Assembly (NCBI RefSeq): GCF_006517255.1
Contig: NZ_CP041185.1
Span: 5,394,001-5,458,000 of the forward strand
Source: Janthinobacterium tructae
Lineage (GTDB): Bacteria; Pseudomonadota; Gammaproteobacteria; Burkholderiales; Burkholderiaceae_D
Direction of reading: 5' to 3'
DNA: 64,000 nucleotides
In this document: in pieces, positions 1-8,538 of the stretch
How positions within the stretch are numbered: the stretch's first letter is position 1
Layout: each line of letters opens with the position of its first letter
Notes under the pieces: generated by a model
The model's database searches: none
What the model saw: the letters and a program-made list of their open reading frames with translations, nothing else
Told to the model about the DNA's origin: nothing
Translations under genes and position numbers: made by a program

Positions 1-1409
1 ACGTTGTTGCTCAGCAAGTAGGCCACGTTCAGCGAGGGCAGGGCCTTGTTATTGAGCAATTCGATCTTCTGGTCGACCGGCAAGTGGTTGTAGCGTTCCG
101 TCTTGATATGCTCGTAGCGCACGCCCGGCGTGATGCGCCAGGCATCGATGGCGATCTTGTCGTCGATATACACGGCTTGCGCATCGGTGGCATTGTTGGC
201 GAAGCGCGTCGGCTTTTGTTGCACGCCGCTGGCGATGAGCACGTTGTAGATGGTTTCGTCGGCCCGCTCGGCCAGGTAGCGGTAGCCGACGGTGACGTCC
301 TGCGAAACCTTGCCGGTGGTAAAACGCTGCGTGTAGCGGGGCTCGATGGCGGTCGTTTCATAGTTGCGCGGCTGGTGGCCCAGGTTTTTTCCGCTGATCA
401 GTGTGCTTTCGCGCGAGCTCTTGTTGTAATAGGCGCGCACCTCGAATTCCTGCGTGCCGGACAGGGCATTCAGGTAACCGATGTCGAAGGCCTTGCGCTC
501 GCCGCTCCAGAAGTCGGTGGGGCGCGTGTTCTGGAACGGGTCCGCCTTGTACTGGGCTGCCGTCAGGCCACCCGGCGTGCGCGACGTCACGTCGTAGTAG
601 GACAGCTTGCCGTAGACCTCGGCCGTGGGACTCAGGTCGTAGCGAAATTTCAGGGCGAAGTCGTTGACCTTCTCGTCGCTGCCGACGCGCCAGTCGCTGC
701 CGCGGATGCCCGAGTACAGCAACGCCAGGCCCAGGCCGCTGTCGAGTTGGGTGCCTGCAAAGACGCTGGCCTGCGTATTGTGGCCCACTTCGCTGTAAGA
801 GTTGTAGCGCACGCTGGCGTCGCCCGTGATGCCTGGCGTGGTGGGCACGCGGCGCGTCTTGAAGTTGATGATGCCGCCCACGTTTTGCGGACCGAAGCGC
901 ACGGCGCCGCCGCCGCGCACCACATCGACCGTCTCGACATTGGCCAGGCTGACGGGCGCGAACGACAGTTGCGGCTGGCCATACGGCGCCACCGACATCG
1001 GGATGCCGTCGAGCAACACCGTGCTGCGCGGCGAATAGCGTCCGGCCAGGCCGCGCACGCCGATGTTCAGGGCGATGGCGCTGCCGGCGCTGCCCGAGTT
1101 GTCGCTGATCTGCACGCCAGGAATACGGCGCATCACATCGCTGAGGCTGGTCGCGCCCGAGTTGTCGATATCGTCCTTTTGCACCACCGTGCGCGCGCCC
1201 GCGAAATTCTTCGTGCTGGCGGCCATGCTGGTGCCCAGCAGGTTGCTGCTGACCTGAATCGATTCCAGGATGGGGCCGGCGTTATCGGCTGTGCTGGCCG
1301 TATTGGCTTCCTGTGCCTGCGCGGCAAGGGAAGTGCCCAGGCAGGCGAGGGCGATGGCCAGGGCGCAGGGGCGCAGCGAAAACGGCAGTGTGGAAAGTGT
1401 GGCGGCCAT
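1..1409 (-). CDS. TonB-dependent receptor, FecA-like (3' part outside window)
   Basis: Outer-membrane siderophore receptor, read leftwards and cut by the window edge, so only about 469 residues are visible. The chosen ATG at 1409 is followed by a signal peptide ending near AAQAQEA. The plug domain has SLSDVMRRIPGVQISD, then a GVRGL segment, SPRSTVLLDGIP and VVRGGGAVRFGPQNVGGIINF. This is the typical plug of the ferric-citrate receptor FecA and resembles FecA more than catecholate receptors. A Fur box lies about 90 bp upstream, so iron-repressed expression is expected. No fecIR regulator genes are visible next to it and FecA's N-terminal signalling domain is not seen, because the plug starts soon after the signal peptide. 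Family is certain; the exact ligand is inferred. Confidence 0.9.
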   Translation of the reverse strand, partial: MAATLSTLPFSLRPCALAIALACLGTSLAAQAQEANTASTADNAGPILESIQVSSNLLGTSMAASTKNFAGARTVVQKDDIDNSGATSLSDVMRRIPGVQISDNSGSAGSAIALNIGVRGLAGRYSPRSTVLLDGIPMSVAPYGQPQLSFAPVSLANVETVDVVRGGGAVRFGPQNVGGIINFKTRRVPTTPGITGDASVRYNSYSEVGHNTQASVFAGTQLDSGLGLALLYSGIRGSDWRVGSDEKVNDFALKFRYDLSPTAEVYGKLSYYDVTSRTPGGLTAAQYKADPFQNTRPTDFWSGERKAFDIGYLNALSGTQEFEVRAYYNKSSRESTLISGKNLGHQPRNYETTAIEPRYTQRFTTGKVSQDVTVGYRYLAERADETIYNVLIASGVQQKPTRFANNATDAQAVYIDDKIAIDAWRITPGVRYEHIKTERYNHLPVDQKIELLNNKALPSLNVAYLLSNN

Positions 1410-1494
1410 GCATGGATCTCCGTAGTGACAATGTTTGCGCGGGCAAGCAGGCGGCGCGACAACAGCGTGGCGTGGACATCCGGCGCAAGGGGAT

Positions 1495-1519
1495 AAGAAT
1501 GATAATGATTCTCATTTTA
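1495..1519. promoter_or_regulatory. Fur box
   Basis: The stretch contains GATAATGATTCTCAT, a close match to the 19-bp Fur consensus GATAATGATAATCATTATC. It lies between the receptor reading left and the response regulator reading right. It sits about 90 bp from the receptor start and about 180 bp from the regulator, so control of the receptor is the likelier role. Confidence 0.8.
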
Positions 1520-1696
1520 TCCGTCAATTGCGCAAACTGCGTAGGGCTGGCTTTCTCCGCGCGGGGTGGGGAAGTGTTGCTGGCGCGGTACAGCGGGGCG
1601 CCTGGATTGCTGCTTGGCAGCATTGCTGGGGTGCGACGGCATTACGCGCGCTTCTTGTATACTGCCGTTTTTGCAGCCGTCAGACGTGAAGGTACA

Positions 1697-2143
1697 ATGA
1701 GCCAGACAACTGAAACGACACCAGGCAGTTCCTCCTCGGAACGCCGCCAGGGCGACCAGCCGGCAAGTGCTGCGCGCAAACTCAATCTGCTGGTGGTCGA
1801 CGACAACCAGGAAGTGGGCGAATCGCTGGCCATGCTGCTCGAAGCGCTGGGCCACCACGCGGTGGTGGTGCGCAACTGGCAGATGGCCGTCGAGCAAGTC
1901 AAGCTGTGCGTGCCCGACGCCGTCTACCTCGACATCGAAATGCCCGGCATCAGCGGCATCGAAATCGGCCGCCGCCTGCACCACAATCCCGAGACGGCCA
2001 ACGCCGTGCTGATCGCCGTCACCGGCCACAGCCTGCCCATGTACATGGACGACGCGCTGGCCGTGGGCTTCCGCCACTTCCTCGTCAAACCCGTGCGCCT
2101 GGAAGACCTGGCGACGACGGTGCAGTCGGTGTTGGCAGGCTAG
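1697..2143 (+). CDS. single-domain response regulator (CheY-like receiver)
   Basis: A 148-residue protein with a disordered Ser/Gln-rich N-terminus of about 28 residues followed by one receiver domain. LLVVDDNQE gives the acidic pair, YLDIEMPG the phosphoacceptor Asp, AVTGH the switch Thr and FLVKPV the conserved Lys-Pro. There is no output domain, so it probably acts by protein contact or in a phosphorelay. The ATG at 1697 is preceded by GTGAAGG. Longer readings upstream run into non-coding sequence. No histidine kinase is adjacent. The hybrid kinase at 37.2-39.9 kb is one possible relative, but nothing links them. Confidence 0.88.
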   Translation: MSQTTETTPGSSSSERRQGDQPASAARKLNLLVVDDNQEVGESLAMLLEALGHHAVVVRNWQMAVEQVKLCVPDAVYLDIEMPGISGIEIGRRLHHNPETANAVLIAVTGHSLPMYMDDALAVGFRHFLVKPVRLEDLATTVQSVLAG

Positions 2144-2315
2144 TCTTTCCGCTGCCACGCCTGATGAGTAGTCAGGTGTTCAGCGCTGCGGCGCGAAATT
2201 GCAAGCCGAGTGCATGCGTCACCTTAAAAATGGTGCCGAAGCTTGGATTGCCTTCGCCTGACATGCTGCGGGAGAAGAAGGCTGATGTTGCCTCATGCAT
2301 GTGTGCGGAAATGAA

Positions 2316-2349
2316 AAAAGGGTTACAAGCCGAAGCATGTAACCCTTTT
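2316..2349 (-). terminator. rho-independent terminator of tRNA-His
   Basis: A perfect 12-bp stem (2316-2327 with 2338-2349) with a 10-nt loop. Read on the minus strand it ends in a T-run, right after the tRNA-His 3' end. The other strand also has a short T stretch, so it may act in both directions. Confidence 0.75.
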
Positions 2350-2367
2350 ATTTTCCTACGCATTCTG

Positions 2368-2444
2368 TGGGGTGGCTGATGGGGCTCGAACCCACGACAA
2401 CAGGAATCACAATCCTGGACTCTACCAACTGAGCTACAGCCACC
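2368..2444 (-). tRNA. tRNA-His(GTG)
   Basis: On the minus strand the sequence starts GGTGGCTGTAGCTCAG, has the anticodon GTG in the loop TTGTGAT, a GGTTCGAGCCC T-arm, and ends AGCCACC followed by an encoded CCA. It is 77 nt long. The extra 5' G (G-1) opposite the C discriminator is the tRNA-His identity mark. Confidence 0.97.
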
Positions 2445-2585
2445 ACTGTCTTACTTGCCTGTTTAGCTGTTTTGCTGAACAGGTGCCGAATTATACAAAG
2501 AACTCGGCGAAGTGGCAAATCTAAATGCAGTCTTTTTTAAAGAATCGAAAGATTGCATGAAAACGGTCGCTTTTGCTCACACCGC

Positions 2586-3431
2586 TCACACGGACAGGTG
2601 GGTGACGGGCGGCTGCAAGTCCAGCAAACCGGAGAAGGCTTTCGCCAATGCTTCGACCTTGGCCGTCGTGTAGCCCTGCAGTCGCGGGGCGTCGTTGTCG
2701 ATGCGGCGCAGGCTTGCCGCGTCGAGCAAGCGGGCCAGCTGGCGCGCCACGGCGTCGCCTGTGTCCACCAGCGTAATTGTTTCCTGCGTGTGTGCGCGCA
2801 CCGTGCGGACGATGGCGTCCTGCACGAAGGGGTAGTGGGTGCAGCCGAGCACCAGGGTATCGACGCCTTGCGCCAGCATGGGCGCGATGTAGCGTTCGAG
2901 CATGGCGCTGGTAGCGTCCGTCGGATCATTGCCCAGCTCGCACTGCTCGATGCGGTCGGCCAGGCCGATGCAGGGCTGCAAGATGAACGTGGCGCCCGTG
3001 GCGGCGCTCACCTGTTCGCGCAGGGCCAGCAGCTTGTCGCCGCGCAAGGCGCGTTCCGTTGCCAGCACGGCGATCTTGCCGTTGCGGCTGATGGACGCCG
3101 CCGGCTTCAGGCCCGGTTCGACGCCGACGATGGGCAGATCCGGGTAGCGCGCGCGCAGCGCCTTGATGGCGGCGATGGTGGCCGTGTTGCACGCCACCAC
3201 CAGCGCCTTCGCGCCTTGCTGCAATAAAAAGGCGGTGATGGCCAGCGAACGGTCGACCACTTGCTGTTCCGTCTTGTCGCCATACGGCGCATAGCCGGAA
3301 TCGGCAAAGTACATCAAATCTTCCTGCGGCAGCTGCGCGCGGATATGGCGCAGCACCGACAGGCCGCCCACGCCGGAATCAAAAATGCCGATGGGCGCGT
3401 TTGGGCGGGCAGTGCTTGCAGTAAAAGTCAT
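2586..3431 (-). CDS. murI: glutamate racemase
   Basis: 281 residues. Interconverts L- and D-glutamate in the cytoplasm to supply D-Glu for peptidoglycan. The start IGIFDSGVGGLSV is the family signature. The two catalytic cysteines are visible in ACNTAT (C81) and LGCTHYPF (C197), and FADSGYAPYG forms the substrate pocket. Length is normal for the family. It is followed by tRNA-His on the same strand and preceded by the fumarase gene, also reading left. The N-terminal TFTASTARPNA segment is slightly extended. Confidence 0.96.
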   Translation of the reverse strand: MTFTASTARPNAPIGIFDSGVGGLSVLRHIRAQLPQEDLMYFADSGYAPYGDKTEQQVVDRSLAITAFLLQQGAKALVVACNTATIAAIKALRARYPDLPIVGVEPGLKPAASISRNGKIAVLATERALRGDKLLALREQVSAATGATFILQPCIGLADRIEQCELGNDPTDATSAMLERYIAPMLAQGVDTLVLGCTHYPFVQDAIVRTVRAHTQETITLVDTGDAVARQLARLLDAASLRRIDNDAPRLQGYTTAKVEALAKAFSGLLDLQPPVTHLSV

Positions 3432-3498
3432 AGGGAACCGTTGAAGATAAAAAAACGCCGCGCTGATGTTGCCGCGCGGCGTCTATGGTAGAGCTTGT

Positions 3499-5040
3499 TT
3501 AAGCGACCGTCACGGGAATCTTGCTGACGCTATTGAGTTGCTCGATCTTCGCCTGCCATTCTTTCGGGCCCGTGTTGTGCACCGAAGTGCCTTTCGCATC
3601 CACGGCCACCGTCACCGGCATATCGACGACGTCGAATTCGTAGATCGCTTCCATGCCCATGTCGGCAAAGCCCAGCACCTTGGCGTGCTTGATGGCTTTC
3701 GACACCAGGTAGGCGGCGCCGCCCACAGCCATCAGGTAAGCCGACTGGTGGCGCTGGATCGATTCGATGGCGACCGGGCCGCGTTCGGCCTTGCCGATCA
3801 TGGCGATCAGGCCCGTTTTTTCCAGCATCATGTCGGTGAACTTGTCCATGCGCGTTGCCGTCGTCGGACCGGCCGGACCGACGGCTTCGTCGCGCACCGG
3901 ATCGACGGGGCCGACGTAGTAAATCACGCGGTTCTTGAAGTCGACCGGCAACTCTTCGCCACGGGCCAGCATGTCCTGGATGCGCTTGTGCGCGGCGTCG
4001 CGGCCCGTCAGCATCTTGCCATTCAACAGCAAGGTCTGGCCTGGCGTCCACGAGGCGACTTCTTCCTTCGTCAGGGTATTGAGGTCGACGCGCTTGGATT
4101 TTTCCGTGTCAGGCGTCCAGTGCACTTCCGGCCACGACGACAGCGATGGCGGCGTCATGTAGGCGGGGCCGGAGCCGTCCAGCACGAAGTGGCCGTGGCG
4201 CGTGGCGGCGCAGTTCGGAATCATGGCGACCGGCTTCGATGCGGCGTGCGTCGGGTGCATCATGATCTTCACGTCGAGCACGGTCGTCAGGCCGCCCAGG
4301 CCTTGCGCGCCGATGCCCAGCGAGTTGATTTTGTCGCACAGTTCGATACGCAGTTCTTCCAGCTTGTTTTGCGGGCCGCGCTGTTTCAGCTCAAACATGT
4401 CGATGTCTTCCATCAACACTTCTTTTGCCATCAACATGGCTTTTTCGGCCGTACCGCCGATGCCGATGCCCAGCATGCCAGGCGGGCACCAGCCGGCGCC
4501 CATCGTTGGCACCGTCTTCATGACCCAGTCCACCAGCGAGTCGGACGGGTTCATCATGATCATCTTGGATTTGTTTTCCGAACCGCCGCCCTTGGCAGCG
4601 ACTTTCACGTCGACGGTATTGCCTTCGACCAGTTCCATGTGCACCACGGCTGGCGTGTTGTCCTTGGTGTTCTTGCGGTCGAAATGCGGGTCGGCCACGA
4701 TGGAAGCGCGCAGCTTGTTGTCGTCGAAGTTGTATGCGCGGCGCACGCCTTCGTTGACGGCGTCGGTAACCGTGCCGGAGAAGCCTTCGAAGCGCACGCC
4801 CATGCCGATTTTCAGGAAGACGTTGACGATACCCGTGTCCTGGCAAATCGGACGCTTGCCTTCCGCGCACATGCGCGAGTTGGTCAGGATTTGCGCGATC
4901 GCATCTTTCGCCGCCGGGCTTTGCTCGGCCGCGTAGGCGCGCGCCAGGTGCTCGATGTAATCAGCAGGGTGGTAGTAGCTAATGTACTGCAACGCTGCGG
5001 CGACGGATTCGATCAGGTCTTCTTGCTTTATGACAGTCAT
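3499..5040 (-). CDS. fumarate hydratase, class I (iron-sulfur)
   Basis: 513 residues. Interconverts fumarate and malate in the TCA cycle. It is the oxygen-sensitive [4Fe-4S] class I enzyme (FumA/FumB type), not the class II FumC. Cluster cysteines fit RPICQDTG, AGWCPPG and PNCAATRH. The N-terminal alpha half and the C-terminal beta half (VGPVDPVRDEAVGPAGPTT, then ADMGMEAIYEF) are fused, as in the single-chain form. The ATG at 5040 follows CGCGAGAACACC. A 23-residue upstream extension in frame (to 5109) has no supporting features and runs into a terminator hairpin. Confidence 0.95.
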   Translation of the reverse strand: MTVIKQEDLIESVAAALQYISYYHPADYIEHLARAYAAEQSPAAKDAIAQILTNSRMCAEGKRPICQDTGIVNVFLKIGMGVRFEGFSGTVTDAVNEGVRRAYNFDDNKLRASIVADPHFDRKNTKDNTPAVVHMELVEGNTVDVKVAAKGGGSENKSKMIMMNPSDSLVDWVMKTVPTMGAGWCPPGMLGIGIGGTAEKAMLMAKEVLMEDIDMFELKQRGPQNKLEELRIELCDKINSLGIGAQGLGGLTTVLDVKIMMHPTHAASKPVAMIPNCAATRHGHFVLDGSGPAYMTPPSLSSWPEVHWTPDTEKSKRVDLNTLTKEEVASWTPGQTLLLNGKMLTGRDAAHKRIQDMLARGEELPVDFKNRVIYYVGPVDPVRDEAVGPAGPTTATRMDKFTDMMLEKTGLIAMIGKAERGPVAIESIQRHQSAYLMAVGGAAYLVSKAIKHAKVLGFADMGMEAIYEFDVVDMPVTVAVDAKGTSVHNTGPKEWQAKIEQLNSVSKIPVTVA

Positions 5041-5082
5041 GGTGTTCTCGCGGTGGATAAGAAGGGTAGGACTCTTTGCTAA

Positions 5083-5119
5083 AAGCCCATGGCCGCCGCT
5101 GGCAGCCATGGGCTTCTTT
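5083..5119 (-). terminator. terminator between the YqhA-like gene and fumarase
   Basis: Perfect 11-bp stem (5083-5093 with 5105-5115) flanked by T/A runs on both sides. It probably ends transcription of the 5123-5737 gene before the fumarase gene. Confidence 0.65.
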
Positions 5120-5122
5120 TCT

Positions 5123-5737
5123 TTAGTGTGGTGCTCTGGCCTGGTTCTGCGTGACGGTCATGATGCGGTCCGTGTACGCAATCGCCATCGCCGACAGGAT
5201 GAAGACCATGTGTATCACCGTTTGCGCGATGATCACTTCGATCTTGTACGAGTTGGCGTTGATGAAGGTCTTCAGCAGGTGGATGGACGAGATGCCGATG
5301 ATGGCCATCGCCAGTTTCGTCTTCAGCACGGACGCATTCACATGCGACAGCCATTCCGGCTGGTCCGGATGGTCGTCGAGGTGCATGCGCGAGACAAACG
5401 TTTCATAGCCGCCGATGATGACCATGATCAACAGATTCGAAATCATGACCACATCGATCAAGCCCAGTACCACCAGCATGATGGTCGCTTCATTGAGCTT
5501 GGTCGGCAGGGCGCTGCCCGGTACGGCCACGGCCGTCAAGACGTGCTGCAGGGCCGCGTCATTGCCGAACACGGCGCCGATCAGGTCCGACAGTTCCACC
5601 CAGAAATGAAATACGTAGACGCATTGGGCAAGGATCAGGCCCAGGTACAGCGGCAGCTGCAGCCAGCGCGACATGAAGATGAAGGCGGACAGGGGATGCA
5701 GTTTGCTATGGGAGGGCTTTTGTGAGTGGTCGATCAT
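5123..5737 (-). CDS. TIGR00645/YqhA-like (UPF0114) inner-membrane protein
   Basis: 204 residues with four hydrophobic segments: FMSRWLQLPLYLGLILAQ, the ATIMLVVLGLIDVVMISN segment, the KLAMAIIGISSIHLLKTF segment, and the last near VIHMVFILSAMAIAYTD. The RWLQLPLYLGL start and the LxxIDxxLxxNLL pattern fit the UPF0114/YqhA family, integral membrane proteins of unknown function. The ATG at 5737 follows AGGAAACTCCAG. A nine-residue longer reading from 5764 is less likely. It is divergent from acs across 293 bp. Confidence 0.85.
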   Translation of the reverse strand: MIDHSQKPSHSKLHPLSAFIFMSRWLQLPLYLGLILAQCVYVFHFWVELSDLIGAVFGNDAALQHVLTAVAVPGSALPTKLNEATIMLVVLGLIDVVMISNLLIMVIIGGYETFVSRMHLDDHPDQPEWLSHVNASVLKTKLAMAIIGISSIHLLKTFINANSYKIEVIIAQTVIHMVFILSAMAIAYTDRIMTVTQNQARAPH

Positions 5738-6030
5738 CTGGAGTTTCCTGGGGGTAAATACCAATTTTTGGTATGCCCGACATTTTACACTCGCTGCTGA
5801 TCACTGCGCATACCCTCGATTTGGATTCTTGGCCTTGATGAAACACAAAGTGGCATCAAGTAGTTACGGTGTTGTCGGTTTTTCATCCTGAAGGCTGAAG
5901 GACGTACGCTTGACGCCCGTCGGCAGTGGCGATTATGGTTAGAATGGATCGAGGAAAACGCTGCATGTAAGGCGTCCGTAAGACAGCAGGAATATTGTGT
6001 TAACAAACAATTACTACACTGGAGACTAGC
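5738..6030. other. intergenic region between YqhA-like gene and acs
   Basis: 293 bp between divergent genes. No open frame or RNA was recognised. It must hold both promoters, but no clear -35/-10 pair was identified. Confidence 0.4.
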
Positions 6031-8037
6031 ATGGCCGCTATAGAGAACCAAGGGCAGGGCACTGAGCAGCAGGGACCGGAAGAGTCGCGCGTATTTGAAC
6101 CGTCGGCAGCATTTGCCGCACAGGCAACGATTTCCGGCATGGACGCCTACCGCGCCATGGTGGCCGATGCCGAACGCGACTACGAAGGCTTCTGGGCCAA
6201 GCTGGCGCGCGAAAACCTGAGCTGGAAAAAGCCGTTCACCCGCACCCTGAACGAAGACGACGCGCCGTTCTACAAGTGGTTCGAAGACGGCCTGCTGAAC
6301 GTGTCCTACAACTGCCTGGACCGCAACATTGAAAATGGCCTGGGCGACAAGACGGCCATCATCTTCGAAGCGGATGACGGCACCGTCACCAAGGCAACGT
6401 ATACCGAGCTGCACGAAAAAGTCTGCAAGTTCGCCAACGGCCTGAAAGCCAAAGGCATCGCCAAGGGCGACCGCGTCATCATCTATATGTCGATGTCCGT
6501 CGAAGGCGTTGCTGCGATGCAAGCCTGCGCGCGCATCGGCGCCACGCACTCCGTCGTGTTCGGCGGCTTCTCGGCGAAATCGCTGCAGGAACGCATTATC
6601 GACGCGGGCGCCGTCGCCGTCATCACGGGCGACGAGCAATTACGCGGCGGCAAGAAGCTGCCATTGAAATCCATCGTCGACGAAGCGCTGGCGCTGGGCG
6701 GCTGCGAGTGCGTGAAAAACGTCATCGTGTATAAACGCACGGGCAGCGACCTGCCGATGGTGGCCGGCCGCGACACCTGGCTGCACGACCTGGTCGAAGG
6801 CCAGAGCGCGCAATGCGAGCCGGAATGGGTCGATGCCGAGCATCCACTGTTTATCTTGTACACCTCCGGTTCGACGGGCACGCCGAAGGGCGTGCAGCAT
6901 TCGAGCGGCGGCTACCTGCTGTGGGCCGCGCTGACGATGAAGTGGAGTTTCGACATCAAGCCCGACGACGTGTTCTGGTGCACGGCCGACATCGGCTGGG
7001 TGACGGGCCACAGCTACATCGCGTATGGCCCGATGGCCGTGGGCGCCACGCAAGTGGTGTTCGAAGGCATCCCGACCTACCCGAACGCGGGTCGTTTCTG
7101 GGAAACCATCAAGAAGCACAACGTCAGCATCTTCTACACGGCGCCGACGGCCATCCGTTCGCTGATCAAGGCGGCCGACGTGGACCCGAAAGTCCATCCA
7201 AGCAACTACGACCTGAGCAGCCTGCGTTTGCTGGGTACGGTTGGCGAGCCGATCAATCCGGAAGCGTGGATGTGGTACTACAAGCACATCGGCGGCGAGA
7301 AATGCCCGATCGTCGATACTTTCTGGCAAACGGAAACGGGTGGTCACATGATCACCCCGTTGCCAGGCGCCACGCCGATGGTCCCCGGTTCCTGCACTCT
7401 GCCATTGCCGGGCATCATGGCCGCCATCGTCGACGAAGCGGGCCAGGACGTGCCGAACGGTCAGGGCGGTATCCTGGTGGTAAAACGCCCATGGCCGTCG
7501 ATGATCCGCACGATCTGGAACAACCCCGAGCGTTTCAAGTCCAGCTATTTCCCGGAAGAACTGGGCGGCAAGATGTACCTGGCAGGCGACGGCGCCATCC
7601 GCAACAAGGAAACGGGCTACTTCACCATCACGGGCCGCATCGATGACGTCTTGAACGTGTCGGGCCACCGCATGGGCACGATGGAAATCGAATCGGCCCT
7701 GGTGGCCAACCCGCTGGTGGCCGAAGCGGCCGTGGTGGGCCGTCCGGACGACACGACAGGCGAATCGATCTGCGCCTTCGTGGTGCTCAAGCAAGCGCGT
7801 CCGACGGGCGAGGAAGCGAAACGACTGGCGCTGGAGCTGCGCAACTGGGTCGGCAAGGAAATCGGCCCGATCGCGAAACCGAAGGAAATCCGTTTCGGCG
7901 ACAACCTGCCGAAAACCCGCTCCGGCAAAATCATGCGCCGCCTGCTGCGCGTGCTGGCCAAGGGCGAGACGATCACGCAAGACGTCTCGACCCTGGAAAA
8001 CCCGGCGATTCTGGATCAGCTGAAAGAAACGTCGTAA
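6031..8037 (+). CDS. acs: acetyl-CoA synthetase (AMP-forming)
   Basis: 668 residues. Activates acetate to acetyl-CoA through acetyl-AMP in the cytoplasm. The ATP-binding P-loop is [11 protein letters not shown]. The FWQTETGG motif, YLAGDGA and the hinge [16 protein letters not shown] are all present. [11 protein letters not shown] contains the catalytic Lys that is reversibly acetylated in this family. N-terminus: after about 35 variable residues comes the usual acs N-terminal domain ([19 protein letters not shown]). It probably works with isocitrate lyase (21.1-22.7 kb) for growth on acetate. Confidence 0.97.
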   Translation: MAAIENQGQGTEQQGPEESRVFEPSAAFAAQATISGMDAYRAMVADAERDYEGFWAKLARENLSWKKPFTRTLNEDDAPFYKWFEDGLLNVSYNCLDRNIENGLGDKTAIIFEADDGTVTKATYTELHEKVCKFANGLKAKGIAKGDRVIIYMSMSVEGVAAMQACARIGATHSVVFGGFSAKSLQERIIDAGAVAVITGDEQLRGGKKLPLKSIVDEALALGGCECVKNVIVYKRTGSDLPMVAGRDTWLHDLVEGQSAQCEPEWVDAEHPLFILYTSGSTGTPKGVQHSSGGYLLWAALTMKWSFDIKPDDVFWCTADIGWVTGHSYIAYGPMAVGATQVVFEGIPTYPNAGRFWETIKKHNVSIFYTAPTAIRSLIKAADVDPKVHPSNYDLSSLRLLGTVGEPINPEAWMWYYKHIGGEKCPIVDTFWQTETGGHMITPLPGATPMVPGSCTLPLPGIMAAIVDEAGQDVPNGQGGILVVKRPWPSMIRTIWNNPERFKSSYFPEELGGKMYLAGDGAIRNKETGYFTITGRIDDVLNVSGHRMGTMEIESALVANPLVAEAAVVGRPDDTTGESICAFVVLKQARPTGEEAKRLALELRNWVGKEIGPIAKPKEIRFGDNLPKTRSGKIMRRLLRVLAKGETITQDVSTLENPAILDQLKETS

Positions 8038-8131
8038 CAGACAGGCCAGTCCCTCCGGAAGTGCCGTGCGCAGCACTGGCGCGCATCCTTCCGCCGGGTC
8101 TGGCCAAACTTTTACCCCTGGGTAAATAACT

Positions 8132-8160
8132 TTGGCAGTCTGTAGAATCTTTGCTATAAT
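8132..8160 (+). promoter_or_regulatory. sigma70-type promoter of tRNA-Ser
   Basis: TTGGCA at 8132-8137 and TATAAT at 8155-8160 are separated by exactly 17 bp, about 68 bp before the tRNA. Just upstream, 8111-8126 is a palindrome TTTACCC-CT-GGGTAAA that could be an operator or the tail of the acs transcript. Confidence 0.75.
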
Positions 8161-8227
8161 CTGCGGCTTCGCGACAAGCGATATGCAGTACACAATGTGA
8201 GCAAGCAAGACGCGCGCATTGCCTTCA

Positions 8228-8318
8228 GGAGAGATGGCTGAGCGGCTGAAGGCGCACGCCTGGAAAGCGTGTATAGGGTAATACTCTATCGGGGGTTCGA
8301 ATCCCCCTCTCTCCGCCA
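8228..8318 (+). tRNA. tRNA-Ser(GGA), island insertion site
   Basis: Starts GGAGAGATGGCTGAGC, anticodon GGA in CTGGAAA, a long variable arm (TATAGGGTAATACTCTATC), T-arm GGGGGTTCGAATCCCCC, acceptor end TCTCTCC plus G and encoded CCA. 91 nt with CCA. Its 3' part is repeated at 19944-19959, and a tyrosine integrase gene follows directly, which marks this tRNA as the attachment site. Confidence 0.96.
8296..8311 (+). repeat. 16-bp direct repeat, putative attL (inside tRNA-Ser)
   Basis: TTCGAATCCCCCTCTC in the T-arm and acceptor part of tRNA-Ser. It matches 19944-19959 base for base. Together with the adjacent integrase it defines the likely left end of the island. Confidence 0.75.
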
Positions 8319-8363
8319 AAGATACAAATTGGCCAGTTCAAGGAAGTCCCAGAACGTCCACAA

Positions 8364-8398
8364 AAAACCGTTTTAGCCCGTGCTAAAGCGGTTTTTTT
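8364..8398 (+). terminator. terminator after tRNA-Ser
   Basis: AAAAACCG..TTTAGC pairs with GCTAAAGCGGTTTTT, ending in seven Ts. It follows the tRNA by about 45 bp and separates it from the integrase. Confidence 0.75.
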
Positions 8399-8409
8399 GT
8401 ATTCTGGCG

Positions 8410-8469
8410 TCCAGTACTGTCCAGCTGCATCCAGCTCATCGGGGGGCATTACCTAGGTCGTATGCCCCC
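8410..8469. promoter_or_regulatory. phased TCCAG motifs and inverted repeat before the integrase
   Basis: TCCAG occurs at 8410, 8420 and 8430, exactly 10 bp apart, so on one face of the helix. An 8-bp inverted repeat GGGGGCAT/ATGCCCCC (8442-8449 and 8462-8469) follows. The position next to attL suggests integrase arm-type or excisionase sites. This is inference from spacing only. Confidence 0.35.
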
Positions 8470-8538
8470 GGCTCTAGGAACCTTGCCCCCGGAAGTTGGT
8501 CAAAAGTAGTTTCCGGCATTGTGCCGAGGGAGACTACC

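Noticed and set aside
84..1496. 470-codon plus-strand frame over the FecA-like gene
   Set aside because: The minus strand encodes an unmistakable TonB receptor; the plus frame is compositionally biased noise.
3466..5082. 538-codon frame opposite fumarase
   Set aside because: Antisense shadow of a conserved enzyme.
8111..8126. Terminator of acs
   Set aside because: The palindrome TTTACCC-CT-GGGTAAA has almost no loop and no T-run; better read as an operator or chance palindrome.
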